DNA of 64,000 nt from Candidatus Peregrinibacteria bacterium (GTDB lineage: Bacteria; Patescibacteriota; Gracilibacteria; UBA1369; LOWO2-01-FULL-3): NCBI GenBank assembly GCA_026395515.1, contig JAPLYN010000005.1, positions 47,521-111,520 on the forward strand, read 5' to 3'. Position numbers and translations under genes: made by a program. The stretch's first letter is position 1. Each line of letters opens with the position of its first letter. The notes beneath the pieces are model-generated. The model was not told the DNA's origin, ran no database searches, and saw nothing but the letters and a program-made list of their open reading frames with translations. Below, in pieces: positions 32,087-41,789 of this stretch.

Positions 32087-33182
32087 TTATGGCGCGGAGA
32101 ATCTAGGTGATGAACTCATTCTTGAGGGATTGCTAGAGACTTTGAAGGTCGCTGCTCCAGAAGCGGAAATTACTGTCATGAGCGGAAATCCGAAAGAGAC
32201 AAAGTGGCTATACAGACAAAAATACGGCATTGAAGTAGTAGAAAAATTTCCATCTGGTTTTAGAAGTATTTTAAAATCAGTTTTTTCAAAGTCCAAGGTC
32301 AAAGAAGCCATAGAAAATTGCGACTATTTTATTCTCGGAGGTGGTGGCCTATTCAACGATTTACACTGGAGAGCAAGCCTTATCTGGGCTAATCAGGTAC
32401 GTCAGGCAATCAAGGAAAACAAGAAGGTTATTATGTACGGTCAAAGTATTGGACCACTAAATGATTTCGGCAAAAATCTCGTAAAAAATATTTTTAATAA
32501 AGCCTCATTTATTGGTGTAAGAGACGAAGACTCCGCGACAGAATTAAAAACTCTCGGGATTACCAAAGAAATTATTATCACACCAGATTTAGCTTTTCGC
32601 ATACCAGTGCCAGCACCGAAACCTGCTCCTGTGCTCACAACACCAACTGTAATAATTTCACTTCGTAGATTAGGAAATATGGATGATAATTTTGTTAAGG
32701 AATTTGCGACCTTCTGCAATTGGCTTATAGAAGAGAAAAAGTGCCGCTTGAAATTTATGCAATTTCAGCAGGGAATTGATAGCGATAGAGATTTGCACCA
32801 GGAAGTAATCGATCAAATTAATCAAAGAGATAGAGTAATTAATATTAATCCTGCGATCAACGCTGATAGTCTTTTGGCAACTTTTCAAAAAGCAGATTTT
32901 GTTTTTGCCATGAGAATGCACGCTATTATTTGCGCCATGAAAACTTGTAAACCATTTCTAGCTATCAGTTATTCAAAGAAAATAGATTCATTGATTAAGG
33001 ATTCTGATCTGGGAGAATACATAATTGGGCATGATCATATCTATTTTGAACAGCTCAAGAATTTCTTTATTTTATTGAATGAGAAAAAGGATAAAGTAAA
33101 AACAAAACTTCAAGTTTTGAATGTTGTAAATTTGGACAAACTCAAAAAAGCAGAGATTAAGCTTAAAGATTTTCTAAAGTAA
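32064..33182 (+). CDS. csaB: Polysaccharide pyruvyl transferase (CsaB-like)
   Basis: A 372-residue protein. It starts MKIVICGNYGAENLGDE, the family's N-terminal Rossmann loop, followed by FILGGGGLFND, MYGQSIGPL and a C-terminal ADFVFAMRMHAIICAM segment, all typical. CsaB transfers pyruvate from PEP to a cell-wall glycopolymer, the ligand to which SLH-domain S-layer proteins bind. This fits a single-membrane cell with an S-layer; no SLH protein is seen in this window. It overlaps rnhB and its 3' end overlaps the convergent sugar-kinase gene by 20 bp. Confidence 0.9.
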   Translation: MKIVICGNYGAENLGDELILEGLLETLKVAAPEAEITVMSGNPKETKWLYRQKYGIEVVEKFPSGFRSILKSVFSKSKVKEAIENCDYFILGGGGLFNDLHWRASLIWANQVRQAIKENKKVIMYGQSIGPLNDFGKNLVKNIFNKASFIGVRDEDSATELKTLGITKEIIITPDLAFRIPVPAPKPAPVLTTPTVIISLRRLGNMDDNFVKEFATFCNWLIEEKKCRLKFMQFQQGIDSDRDLHQEVIDQINQRDRVININPAINADSLLATFQKADFVFAMRMHAIICAMKTCKPFLAISYSKKIDSLIKDSDLGEYIIGHDHIYFEQLKNFFILLNEKKDKVKTKLQVLNVVNLDKLKKAEIKLKDFLK

Positions 33183-34071
33183 ATTTATGCTTTTGCGTAC
33201 CTCTTTCCGCTATCACTAAAGCTGCGACTTTATTGGCCTTTTTGCATGACATCTCTATATTCATGCCATTCACATATCCGCTCAAAAATCCTGCACGGAA
33301 AGCATCACCACAACCTGTAGTGTCCACAACCTTCACTCCTGCGACCGCAGGCACATTTAGCACATTTCCATTCTCGAAAATATCGCAACCATTTTCCCCA
33401 GTAGTCTTAATCAGAAAACCGCATAAGGAAGCTAATTTGTCTTCGCTTACATCTAATTTTTTCATCAACATTTCTACCTCGTAATCATTAGCAATCATTC
33501 CCACGGACTTCTCAATTAATTCCAAAATTTCTTCTTTGCTCAAAGCTGGAATTGCCTGGCCAGGATCAAAAATAAATTTAATGCCAACATTATTAAAATA
33601 TCTACCAAAATGCATCATCCTTTTAGGTGGTTCCGGCGCAATAATCGCGCAATCAATAGTGCTAGGATCCACGCCCTTTAATTCCAATCCTTCTTCTAAA
33701 TTATCCATCGCCCCAGGAGAAAAAATAGAAATTTGATTTTGCTTATTATCACTCAAAATATAGGCTGAAGCAGTGAGTTTCCCACTATCTACTGCAATCT
33801 GGTTCGTAGAAATACCATTCTGGTCCATCCATTTTTTATATCTGTCGAAATCCATTCCCGCTACACCGAGAATGACAGGTTCACATTCCAAAAGCTTCAA
33901 GCTATAGGCGATATTTCCTGCACAGCCACCAAATTCATAGTCATGAGTTTTTGCCAAAAAAGACACACTCAAATTTTTCAATTGATCCGCAATAAGAGAA
34001 TCAGCAAATTCTCCATCAAAGGTCATCAGGTGGTCGTAGGCAATTGATCCCGTTACTAGAATTTTTTTCAT
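33163..34071 (-). CDS. PfkB-family sugar or nucleoside kinase
   Basis: A 302-residue protein with the ribokinase fold. The N-terminal GGCAGNIAYSLKLL is the substrate-lid region and DTTGCGDAFRAGFLSG is the PfkB signature 2 with the catalytic Asp (GCGD). PfkB kinases phosphorylate ribose, adenosine, fructose phosphates or deoxysugars; the sequence does not fix the substrate. It overlaps the nucleotidyltransferase gene by 4 bp (ATGA type), so both belong to one operon and may act on consecutive intermediates of sugar activation. Confidence 0.9.
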   Translation of the reverse strand: MKKILVTGSIAYDHLMTFDGEFADSLIADQLKNLSVSFLAKTHDYEFGGCAGNIAYSLKLLECEPVILGVAGMDFDRYKKWMDQNGISTNQIAVDSGKLTASAYILSDNKQNQISIFSPGAMDNLEEGLELKGVDPSTIDCAIIAPEPPKRMMHFGRYFNNVGIKFIFDPGQAIPALSKEEILELIEKSVGMIANDYEVEMLMKKLDVSEDKLASLCGFLIKTTGENGCDIFENGNVLNVPAVAGVKVVDTTGCGDAFRAGFLSGYVNGMNIEMSCKKANKVAALVIAERGTQKHKFTLENL

Positions 34072-34910
34072 TTTTGCTTAGTGAAAACATCCACTTCTTC
34101 GCGACCTAGTAGATTCTTGTGCGGACGATCAGCAGATTCGACAACTGCAGTATCTTTCTCTGCAGTAATGCTCAATTTCTCATCTATATGTGCCAAACGG
34201 CTCTTCTGAATGAGTTTGCCGCTCTCCATTAAACTATCAAAGGACTCACCGCAATCGCCCCAGAAGCCCTTCAAAACTTCATGCTTTAGGGTTCCTTGCT
34301 CGAGATAGAAGTTATTTACATCAGTAATTTCCAATTCATTACGACCAGATGGTTTTAGTCCTTTAATCACATCAAAAACTTGAGGGTCGTACATATAGCA
34401 ACCAACCACCGCTAGATCAGATTGAGGATCTTTAGGTTTTTCCACGATCTTTGTGATTTTCCCATCTTCAAGTTCAGCCACACCATATGATTTAGGATTG
34501 TGCACGGATTTTAATAAAACCTTCGCTCCACGAGGCAAAGCCTTGAAGTCTTTTACAGCTTCAACAAGATTGTCCTCAAAGATATTGTCTCCAAGAATAA
34601 CCACAATTTTCTCATTATTTGAAAAGTCTTCAGCCAAACTCAAAGCCTGAGCAATACCACCGGCTTTTTCTTGAACTTCATAAGAGATCTTTAAACCGAA
34701 CTGAGCACCTGAACCAAGTAGTTCCAGGAAGCTTCCAGCGTGGCCAATACCAGATACAATCATGATATTTGTGATACCAGCTTCCTTCATCGCAAAAAGC
34801 GGATAATAAATCATCGGTTTATTGTAAACCGGAAGTAAATGCTTATTTGTGACCTTTGTCAGAGGAAACAGTCTGCTACCCGTACCTCCAGCTAATATTA
34901 TTCCTTTCAT
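34068..34910 (-). CDS. rmlA: Sugar-1-phosphate nucleotidyltransferase (RmlA-like, glucose-1-phosphate thymidylyltransferase)
   Basis: A 280-residue protein. The N-terminal nucleotide loop GGTGSRLFPLTKVTNKHLLPV carries the catalytic Arg and Lys; GDNIFED holds the metal-binding Asp; EKPKDPQSD and GRNELEITDVNNFYL follow as in RmlA. It would make dTDP-glucose for the RmlB, RmlD and FdtA-like enzymes encoded 1-5 kb away. The C-terminal about 40 residues (from LAHIDEK) differ from those of proteobacterial RmlA. First gene of a two-gene operon with the PfkB kinase. Confidence 0.9.
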   Translation of the reverse strand: MKGIILAGGTGSRLFPLTKVTNKHLLPVYNKPMIYYPLFAMKEAGITNIMIVSGIGHAGSFLELLGSGAQFGLKISYEVQEKAGGIAQALSLAEDFSNNEKIVVILGDNIFEDNLVEAVKDFKALPRGAKVLLKSVHNPKSYGVAELEDGKITKIVEKPKDPQSDLAVVGCYMYDPQVFDVIKGLKPSGRNELEITDVNNFYLEQGTLKHEVLKGFWGDCGESFDSLMESGKLIQKSRLAHIDEKLSITAEKDTAVVESADRPHKNLLGREEVDVFTKQK

Positions 34911-35078
34911 AGGTGAGATTAAACACTAAATTGATCTAAAAAGCAAATCAAAAGGTTTAGGAATTTAAGAAAATTTTATGTTTGGAGAATATAGATTTGG
35001 CAGAAATAGATTTTTTGTCTAGGCGCATGAATAGAAAAAAGATTTTTAAAATAATAATATAACAACCCAAACAAACTT

Positions 35079-35480
35079 ATGGCTAAGAAAAAAATACAAC
35101 TAGAAGCAAAAGTGGATCAGATTCTAAAGAAGATGGATCAAAAATTTGATTCCATCGATCAAAAATTAGAGTCCATGGATAAAAGATTCGATGATCTAGC
35201 ATCAGTATTAGCCGATTTCAATTACAAAACTAACAACAGAATCGACTACTTAGCTCTTCACATGAAGGAAGAATTTGATACGGTACATCAAAGATTTGAT
35301 AGCATGCTCAGCAAAAAAGAGTTTTACGAGTGGACCTATAAATACGACGACCTTTTGCAAGAAATGCGTGATGCACGCCAAAACCGTCTACTATTTGAAA
35401 AACAATTTGTGGATCTCGATGACACAGTAGCCCAGCACGAAAATAGAATTAAGAAACTAGAGCACAAAGCCAGAGCTTAA
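35079..35480 (+). CDS. Small coiled-coil protein
   Basis: A 133-residue protein, highly charged. Residues 8-45 show an imperfect 7-residue repeat (K-x-D-Q-K-F-D-S-I / D-Q-K-L-E-S-M / D-K-R-F-D-D-L), and residues 85-130 are another heptad stretch, so it should form a long helical hairpin or oligomer. No signal or membrane segment. Similar D-x-R-F-D repeats occur in phage and candidate-phylum proteins of unknown role. It converges with rmlD (overlap of 4 bp). Confidence 0.75.
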   Translation: MAKKKIQLEAKVDQILKKMDQKFDSIDQKLESMDKRFDDLASVLADFNYKTNNRIDYLALHMKEEFDTVHQRFDSMLSKKEFYEWTYKYDDLLQEMRDARQNRLLFEKQFVDLDDTVAQHENRIKKLEHKARA

Positions 35481-36349
35481 ATATTTAAATAAGTCTCCAC
35501 CGCCTCTCTCCACGGTCTCATGGCAGGCATTTTTGAGTTCAAAAGAATTGAATAATTAGGTCTCTTCGCCGGTCTAGGGAATTCAGCAGTCGTCACTGGC
35601 AAAACCTTAACTGCCATCTTTTTTATCTCAAAAATTTTCTTCGCAAAATCATACCAGCTGCACACGCCAGAATTTGTCAGATGATAAATTCCAAATGGCA
35701 AAGGTTTGCCGTCCTCCAAAGTACCTATAAAATTTTCAATCACCGCATTAACCAAATCATGAGTGTAAGTAGGGGAACCAATCTGATCATTTACCACTTT
35801 CATTTCCGTACCATTTTGAATGGCCGCTGCTCCAAACTTCAGCATTGTGTCTACAAAATTCTTCCCATTTTTTCCAAATAGCCAAGAAGTGCGCACGATA
35901 TAATATTTTTCCACGTTCGTTGCGATCAATTTCTCGCCGGCCAATTTCGATTCACCATAGACATTTATCGGAGAGACAGCATCACTCTCCGCATATCCGA
36001 CAGCCTTCATTCCATCAAAAATGTAATCCGTGCTGAAGTGAATCAGCGCCGCATCAATTTCCTTACAAAACTTTGCAACATTTCCCACCGCTTCTGCATT
36101 AAGTTTAAAAGCTGCATCTCTGTTTTTTTCCGCATCATCCACCGCTGTATAAGCCGTGCAATTTATTACCAAATCTGGCTTTATCTCCAGAAGCTTCTCT
36201 CTCAATTTCACCGCATCAGTAATATCCAAATCCGCATGACCATAAGCATGTAAATTCAAACCCACCATCCCCACGAAAAAATCCATAAAGCATGAGCCAA
36301 GCATGCCAGACTTACCCAAAAGCATAATTTTAATACGTGGATTTTCCAT
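35477..36349 (-). CDS. rmlD: dTDP-4-dehydrorhamnose reductase
   Basis: A 290-residue short-chain (extended SDR) reductase. GKSGMLGSCF is the NADPH-binding Gly motif, STDYIFDG precedes the catalytic YGESKLAGE (Y-x-x-x-K), and WLFGKNGKNFVDTM follows. It performs the last step to dTDP-L-rhamnose or a related deoxysugar. It is the last gene of the infB-fdtA-rmlB-proS-rmlD run on the minus strand, 8 bp after proS. Confidence 0.94.
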   Translation of the reverse strand: MENPRIKIMLLGKSGMLGSCFMDFFVGMVGLNLHAYGHADLDITDAVKLREKLLEIKPDLVINCTAYTAVDDAEKNRDAAFKLNAEAVGNVAKFCKEIDAALIHFSTDYIFDGMKAVGYAESDAVSPINVYGESKLAGEKLIATNVEKYYIVRTSWLFGKNGKNFVDTMLKFGAAAIQNGTEMKVVNDQIGSPTYTHDLVNAVIENFIGTLEDGKPLPFGIYHLTNSGVCSWYDFAKKIFEIKKMAVKVLPVTTAEFPRPAKRPNYSILLNSKMPAMRPWREAVETYLNI

Positions 36350-36357
36350 CGAAAGGA

Positions 36358-38061
36358 TTAGGCAGCTAAAAACTTCGCGATTTCTTTTTTCAAATCTTTG
36401 AGCTCAATAATTTGCGCATCCTTTTCGCTTCTTGCTTTCCATTCCACGCCTTCTTTCTCAAGAGTACGTGAACTGATTACAATCCTCAAAGGAATACCAA
36501 TCAAATCAGCATCGTTTAGTTTCACACCGGCGCTATCATCTCTATCATCATAAAGAACTTCCACACCGTCAGCCAATAATTCTTCGTAGAGTGCATCAGC
36601 TCTCTTTACAACGCTTTCATCCTTGCCGAGTACAACTAACTCAACTGTGAAAGGAGCCACTGTCTTAGGCCAAATAATACCTTTCTCGTCATGAGAAGAT
36701 TCTACGATACCAGCAATAAGACGAGTAATACCAATTCCATAACAACCCATTACGAGTGGTTTGCTCTTACCATCATTGTCTACGTAGTTTGCTTTCATCC
36801 ATTCCGAATAACAAGTTCCGAGTTTAAATACATGACCCATCTCAATAGAATTCTTCACTGCGAGCTTTCCTTTGCCACAAGCGGCACAAGTATCGCCTTC
36901 ATTTGCTTCACGAATGTCTGCGAATTCAGGAGTAGGGAAGTCGCGGTCAAAATTTACATTCACATTATGGCTATGCAATTCATTCGCACCAGCTTCAAAA
37001 TTCACACGATCTTTACAGCTCAAATCTGCTACCACTCTCAAATTTGCAGGCAAATTCACCGGACCTACATAACCAGCCTCCGTACCAGTGATTTTCTTCA
37101 CCATATCAGGAGAAACTAAGTTCAAATTTTTGCAGCCTAGATAATTGCGAAGTTTTGTCTCGCTCACATGGTAATCACCACGCATCATCACTGCCACCAC
37201 ATCTTTATCAGCTTGGAAAAGTAGAGTCATTGTAGTGCTATGAACCGGCACGCCAAGATGCGCCGCCAAAGCCTCCACGCCAATGATTCCTTCACCAACA
37301 ACTTTAGACATCGGCTTCATTTCTTTATCTTGTTTTTGTGCTTCAAATTTAGATTCAGCCTTTTCAATATTCGCTTTGTAATCACAGCTATCACAAATCA
37401 TAATTCTATCTTCACCAACATCAGCAATTACACCAAACTCTTGAGAATCAGATCCACCCATAGTTCCGCTATCAGCCTTCACCACCACTACATCAATTCC
37501 AATACGTTTGAAAATTGCATGGTAAGCAGCCACCATTTTATCGAAACTTAGATCAAGACCAGCCTTGTCTTTATCGAAACTATAAGCATCTTGCATTAAG
37601 AATTCACGAGTACGAAGAAGTCCACCAGTTGCTCTAATTTCATCACGATATTTCCATTGATTCTGGTTCAAAGTCACCGGCAAATCTTTGTAAGTACGAA
37701 TATATTTACGAGCAAGGTCAGTCACTGTTTCCTCATGTGTAGGCGCGAGAACGCAATCTGTTCCACGAGCAGAAGTGAATTTAAGAAGCACATCCACTTT
37801 GTCATAACGACCAGTCTCTTTCCAAAGAGAAGCCGGATGAACAAGCGGCATCAATAAATGCTGAACTCCTTTTTTTGCGAGCTCTTCTTTAATAATTTTA
37901 TCAATCTTTGTAAGCACATTAAAACCTAGCGGCAAAAATTCATAAAGACCTGCAGCCAACTGATGAACAAAGCCACCACGCTGAAGATATTTGTGACTTA
38001 CGGCCACAGCTTCTTTTGGAGTTTCTTTTTGAGTCTTACCGAAAAATTTTGAGTAACGCAT
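36358..38061 (-). CDS. proS: Prolyl-tRNA synthetase (bacterial type)
   Basis: A 567-residue class II synthetase with all three motifs: the TNR-like start (LLMPLVHPASLWKETGR), motif 2 (FKFTSARGTDCVLAPTHEE / KYRDEIRATGGLLRTREFLMQDAYSFD) and motif 3 (VMGCYGIGITRLI). The editing insertion between motifs 2 and 3 is present (GVEALAAHLGVPV ... GPVNLP), as in bacterial-type ProS, so it can clear Ala-tRNA-Pro. A C-terminal anticodon-binding domain follows. Unusually, it sits between rmlB (1 bp away) and rmlD in a deoxysugar operon. Confidence 0.97.
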   Translation of the reverse strand: MRYSKFFGKTQKETPKEAVAVSHKYLQRGGFVHQLAAGLYEFLPLGFNVLTKIDKIIKEELAKKGVQHLLMPLVHPASLWKETGRYDKVDVLLKFTSARGTDCVLAPTHEETVTDLARKYIRTYKDLPVTLNQNQWKYRDEIRATGGLLRTREFLMQDAYSFDKDKAGLDLSFDKMVAAYHAIFKRIGIDVVVVKADSGTMGGSDSQEFGVIADVGEDRIMICDSCDYKANIEKAESKFEAQKQDKEMKPMSKVVGEGIIGVEALAAHLGVPVHSTTMTLLFQADKDVVAVMMRGDYHVSETKLRNYLGCKNLNLVSPDMVKKITGTEAGYVGPVNLPANLRVVADLSCKDRVNFEAGANELHSHNVNVNFDRDFPTPEFADIREANEGDTCAACGKGKLAVKNSIEMGHVFKLGTCYSEWMKANYVDNDGKSKPLVMGCYGIGITRLIAGIVESSHDEKGIIWPKTVAPFTVELVVLGKDESVVKRADALYEELLADGVEVLYDDRDDSAGVKLNDADLIGIPLRIVISSRTLEKEGVEWKARSEKDAQIIELKDLKKEIAKFLAA

Positions 38062-38062
38062 A

Positions 38063-39094
38063 TTATCTGCTTGTTGTTAATGGGGTCTTGCTGACCACTT
38101 TATGTTTTCTCTCCTCAATTTTTGACATTAGTTTTTCCGCCCATTCTTTATGAGCTTGGTACCAGTCAAAAGTTTTTTGAATACCTTCTGTAAAATTCAC
38201 AGATGGTTTCCAACCTAATTCATTTTGTATTTTAGTTGAATCAATTGCATAGCGTCTATCATGCGCACGTCTATCATCCACATAAGTAATTAGGCTCTCA
38301 TCCTTGCCCAAAAACTCTAGTAAGAATTTAGTGATTTGCAGATTAGTTCTCTCATTATTTCCACCAATATTATAAGCATCTCCGATCTTTCCTTTTTCAA
38401 GAATCATATCAATCGCACGGCAATGATCAATTACATACAACCAATCACGTACATTTTTTCCATCACCATATACTGGCACTGGTTTATTCTCAGAAATTAG
38501 ACGGAAGAAATAGGGAACTAGCTTCTCTGGAAATTGATAAGGTCCATAATTATTACTGCAGCGACTAATAGTCACCGGCATTTCGTAAGTCTCGAAATAG
38601 CTGCGAACCAAGAGATCAGCAGATGCTTTCGAAGCAGCGTAAGGACAGTTCGGAGCGATAGGTGTGTGTTCGGTAAATAAATCCGTCGTATCTGTACCGA
38701 GGTCGCCATAAACTTCATCCGTAGAAACTTGGTGATATCTCTTCACGCCATTGAGACGCGCAGCCTCCAATAAATTGTGAGTACCTACGATATTTGTTTG
38801 TACGAAAATTGAAGGACCAGTAATGCTACGATCTACATGAGTCTCAGCGGCAAAATTCACCACCGTATCAAATTTTTCTTTCGCAAAAAGATCTTCCACA
38901 AAAGCTTTATCAGCAATATCTCCTTGAACGAAATGAAAACGTCCCTCTTTCAAAAGCTCAGAAATGTTATCGAGATTTCCTGCATAAGTTAATTTATCCA
39001 AAACATAAATCTCATCTTGAGGATGATTTTCAAAACGATAATGGGCGTAATTGCTGCCGATAAATCCGGCACCGCCTGTAATTAATATTTTCAT
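38063..39094 (-). CDS. rmlB: dTDP-glucose 4,6-dehydratase
   Basis: A 343-residue extended SDR enzyme. GGAGFIGSNYAHY binds NAD; STDEVYGDLGTD carries the catalytic Asp-Glu; YAASKASADLL is the Y-x-x-x-K motif. It converts dTDP-glucose to dTDP-4-keto-6-deoxyglucose. It overlaps the FdtA-like gene by 4 bp, so both products are probably made in equal amounts and act in sequence. Confidence 0.96.
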   Translation of the reverse strand: MKILITGGAGFIGSNYAHYRFENHPQDEIYVLDKLTYAGNLDNISELLKEGRFHFVQGDIADKAFVEDLFAKEKFDTVVNFAAETHVDRSITGPSIFVQTNIVGTHNLLEAARLNGVKRYHQVSTDEVYGDLGTDTTDLFTEHTPIAPNCPYAASKASADLLVRSYFETYEMPVTISRCSNNYGPYQFPEKLVPYFFRLISENKPVPVYGDGKNVRDWLYVIDHCRAIDMILEKGKIGDAYNIGGNNERTNLQITKFLLEFLGKDESLITYVDDRRAHDRRYAIDSTKIQNELGWKPSVNFTEGIQKTFDWYQAHKEWAEKLMSKIEERKHKVVSKTPLTTSR

Positions 39095-39495
39095 TTTGCT
39101 TCTTTAATAAATTGATCTAAATCGTAAATGTAATCTGTCGGAACATAGTTTACTGAAGAAATTGCCATCAGTACAGCATCAGGAGAAAAATCATAAAAAT
39201 CACGGAAACACATGTCGTTCATTAGAATCGCATCGTCAGGTCCGGACAAAGAAAACTCATTCCATTTCTCACCATCGTGAAGACGAGCTTTGATAGTACC
39301 TTTCTGGCATATATACATTTTTTTCTCATGACGTACGGCATGCCCACCGCGCGGCTTCGTCACATCAGTAAGATAATATACGCGCTCCACTTTCCAATCC
39401 ACATAGTCCTTAATCTCAATCGCCGTCAAAACGCCGCGCTCATCAGTAAAGCTCTTTAACTTTATTTGCTGAACCTTTGCGTTTATTTCTGTCAT
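39091..39495 (-). CDS. dTDP-4-keto-6-deoxyglucose 3,4-ketoisomerase (FdtA/WxcM-like cupin)
   Basis: A 134-residue cupin protein. The strands around RGGHAVRHEKKMYICQKGTIKARL and GPDDAILMNDMCFRDF fit the FdtA/QdtA/WxcM family, which moves the keto group from C4 to C3 of dTDP-4-keto-6-deoxyglucose. Coupling to rmlB by a 4 bp overlap supports this substrate. It is not RmlC: the length is too short and the RmlC His-Asp motif is absent. The usual next enzyme, an aminotransferase, is not in the window. Confidence 0.82.
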   Translation of the reverse strand: MTEINAKVQQIKLKSFTDERGVLTAIEIKDYVDWKVERVYYLTDVTKPRGGHAVRHEKKMYICQKGTIKARLHDGEKWNEFSLSGPDDAILMNDMCFRDFYDFSPDAVLMAISSVNYVPTDYIYDLDQFIKEAK

Positions 39496-39505
39496 TTAGC
39501 GAAAA

Positions 39506-41680
39506 TTATAATTTTCTTTCACGTTTCTCTTCTCTATAAGCCTCAAAAATATCTCCTTCACGCACATCTAGGTCACCAGTAAATCTAATACCGCACTCAT
39601 TTCCTTCTTTTACTTCATGAATTTGTTCATCCACTTTACGTAGAGAATCAATCACACCTTTACCCACGATATTATCCTCATCAGCGGCAGTAACACCTCT
39701 GATAATTCTGATTCTCGCTTTTACCACCAATTTTCCAGAAAGCACACGTGCTCCAAGAATTACTTCTTTTTTCTTTGTTAAGAAAATCTGTTTAATCTGC
39801 GCTCTTCCTAGAGTTACAGACACCACCTCAGGTTCAAGCAATCCAGTCAAAATCTTGCTGATGTTCTCAAGCAAGTCATAAATAATTGTATATTTTTTCA
39901 CTTCCACTCTTTCTCTTTCCGCAGTTCTAATTACATTTGCAGAATCATAATCAGTATGGAAAGCCACGATCATACCTTTGCTCGCTGCCGCCATCATCAC
40001 ATCAGAATCAGAAATCAAACCAACTCCGCTGTGGATAATCTTCACCGCAACTTCGTCATTCTTAATCTTCGCGATAGATTGCTTAATAGCTTCAAGTGAT
40101 CCTTTAGTATCAGCCTTGATAATAATTTTGAGAACTTTTTCTGCCTTCACTTGAGAAATCAACTGATTAGAAGCAGACATTTGTTCTTCAGTCTGAGTCT
40201 TATTCAATAATTTAATTTGTTCAGCTCTAGCACGTCCCACTCTTTCATCTTTTACTACCTGCAAAATATCTCCACTCTTTGGTGTCTCGCTAAGACCAGC
40301 GATACGCACCGGAGTAGATGGACCAGCAACTGTAATGTGTTTACCAGTATGGTCACGCATCAATTTGATACGACCATAAGTACTTCCCACAATCACGTTG
40401 TCAGACAATTTAAGAGTACCTGTATTTACGAGTACCGTAGCAATAGGACCCAAATTATGATCAAGATTAGATTCGATTACTGTACCAATAGCTTCACGAT
40501 CTGGATTCGCTTTCAAATTCAACATTTCCGCTGTCAAAAGAATCATATCGAGCAATGTATCAATACCTGTTTTTGTCACAGCAGAAACTGGCACAACAAC
40601 AGTTTGACCACCCCATTCTTCAGGCTGTAAACCGTGTTCGCTTAATTCTCCTTTCACGCGTTCTGGATTAGCATCAGGCTTATCCATTTTATTCAAAGCC
40701 ACGATAATTGGCACACCAGCATCTTTAGCATGATTCAAAGCCTCAATAGTTTGAGGTTTCATACCTTCATCCGCTGCCACCACCAAGATCGCAATATCAG
40801 TAACTTTAGCACCACGAGCTCTCATAGCCGTAAACGCTTCATGACCAGGAGTATCTAAGAAAGTAATCAATTTTCCTTTCTTAATAACCTGATAAGCACC
40901 GATGTGCTGAGTAATACCACCGGATTCTCCGGCAACTACATTTGTTTCACGAATCGCATCAAGCAATTTTGTCTTACCATGATCTACGTGTCCCATTACA
41001 CAAACAACCGGAGGACGTTCCTTCAAAGTTGCAGAATCATCTTCTTTTACTAAGTTTGAAATATCTCCACTCATCAACTCTTGAGCATCAGCAATTTCCC
41101 TGATTCTCTTGAGCTTTACGCCCATATCGTCAGCAATAATCTGAGCTGTATCAAAATCAATTAACTGATTAATATTCGCCAAAATTCCATTTTTCATCAA
41201 CTCACCAATAATCTTCGCTACTTTAATGCCGGTTTTCTCCGCAAACTCTTTTACAGAAATAGTCTCTGGAATTCCAATAGGACCACTAGGAGCAACAACC
41301 GGAGTATAAGTTCTATGTTCAGGCTTTTTATCTTTTCCAGTATCTTTGCCGGCAGTTTTTTTACGCTGACTTTTTACAATTTCTCTTTCACGTTCTTCGG
41401 AAATCATTTCATCATAAATTCCAGCAATATCATCAGGACCTTTTTCCGCATCAATCAATGGTTCATCCACAATTTCTTCTTTTGCTACAGGCTTTGCCGC
41501 CACTTTCACTTCTTTTACTTCTGGCTTAGCTTTCAATTCATCTTCCACCAAAGTCGCGATATCATCTTCAATCACGCGCGCTCTCGGAGCCACTTCTACT
41601 CCAAGCTTCGCGAGCTTCTCTTTAAGTTCTTTTGTACTAATTCCTAACTTTTCAGCCAAATCGGCAATTTTTGTGGACAT
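39506..41680 (-). CDS. infB: Translation initiation factor IF-2
   Basis: A 724-residue protein. It has two short N-terminal IF2_N helical modules (about residues 1-50 and 145-195) separated by a charged linker. The G domain begins near residue 228 with GHVDHGKT (G1), then GITQH (G2), DTPGHEAF (G3), NKMD (G4) and SAVT (G5). Domains II to IV follow, with the fMet-tRNA-binding C-terminal part. It is the first gene of the run into the deoxysugar genes, 10 bp before the FdtA-like gene. nusA and rbfA are not adjacent here. Confidence 0.97.
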   Translation of the reverse strand: MSTKIADLAEKLGISTKELKEKLAKLGVEVAPRARVIEDDIATLVEDELKAKPEVKEVKVAAKPVAKEEIVDEPLIDAEKGPDDIAGIYDEMISEEREREIVKSQRKKTAGKDTGKDKKPEHRTYTPVVAPSGPIGIPETISVKEFAEKTGIKVAKIIGELMKNGILANINQLIDFDTAQIIADDMGVKLKRIREIADAQELMSGDISNLVKEDDSATLKERPPVVCVMGHVDHGKTKLLDAIRETNVVAGESGGITQHIGAYQVIKKGKLITFLDTPGHEAFTAMRARGAKVTDIAILVVAADEGMKPQTIEALNHAKDAGVPIIVALNKMDKPDANPERVKGELSEHGLQPEEWGGQTVVVPVSAVTKTGIDTLLDMILLTAEMLNLKANPDREAIGTVIESNLDHNLGPIATVLVNTGTLKLSDNVIVGSTYGRIKLMRDHTGKHITVAGPSTPVRIAGLSETPKSGDILQVVKDERVGRARAEQIKLLNKTQTEEQMSASNQLISQVKAEKVLKIIIKADTKGSLEAIKQSIAKIKNDEVAVKIIHSGVGLISDSDVMMAAASKGMIVAFHTDYDSANVIRTAERERVEVKKYTIIYDLLENISKILTGLLEPEVVSVTLGRAQIKQIFLTKKKEVILGARVLSGKLVVKARIRIIRGVTAADEDNIVGKGVIDSLRKVDEQIHEVKEGNECGIRFTGDLDVREGDIFEAYREEKRERKL

Positions 41681-41789
41681 TGATGAATATAAGTAAACAC
41701 AATAAAAAACGTTTGAAGTCTACGCAAAAACAGTTTCAAAGTAAAGGAGAGTTAGTGTATTTTCATTAATACATAATCCCTACAATTCC

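Noticed and set aside
39091..39495. RmlC (3,5-epimerase)
   Set aside because: Only 134 residues, and the sequence pattern fits the FdtA/WxcM cupins; RmlC is about 180 residues with a different His-Asp active site.
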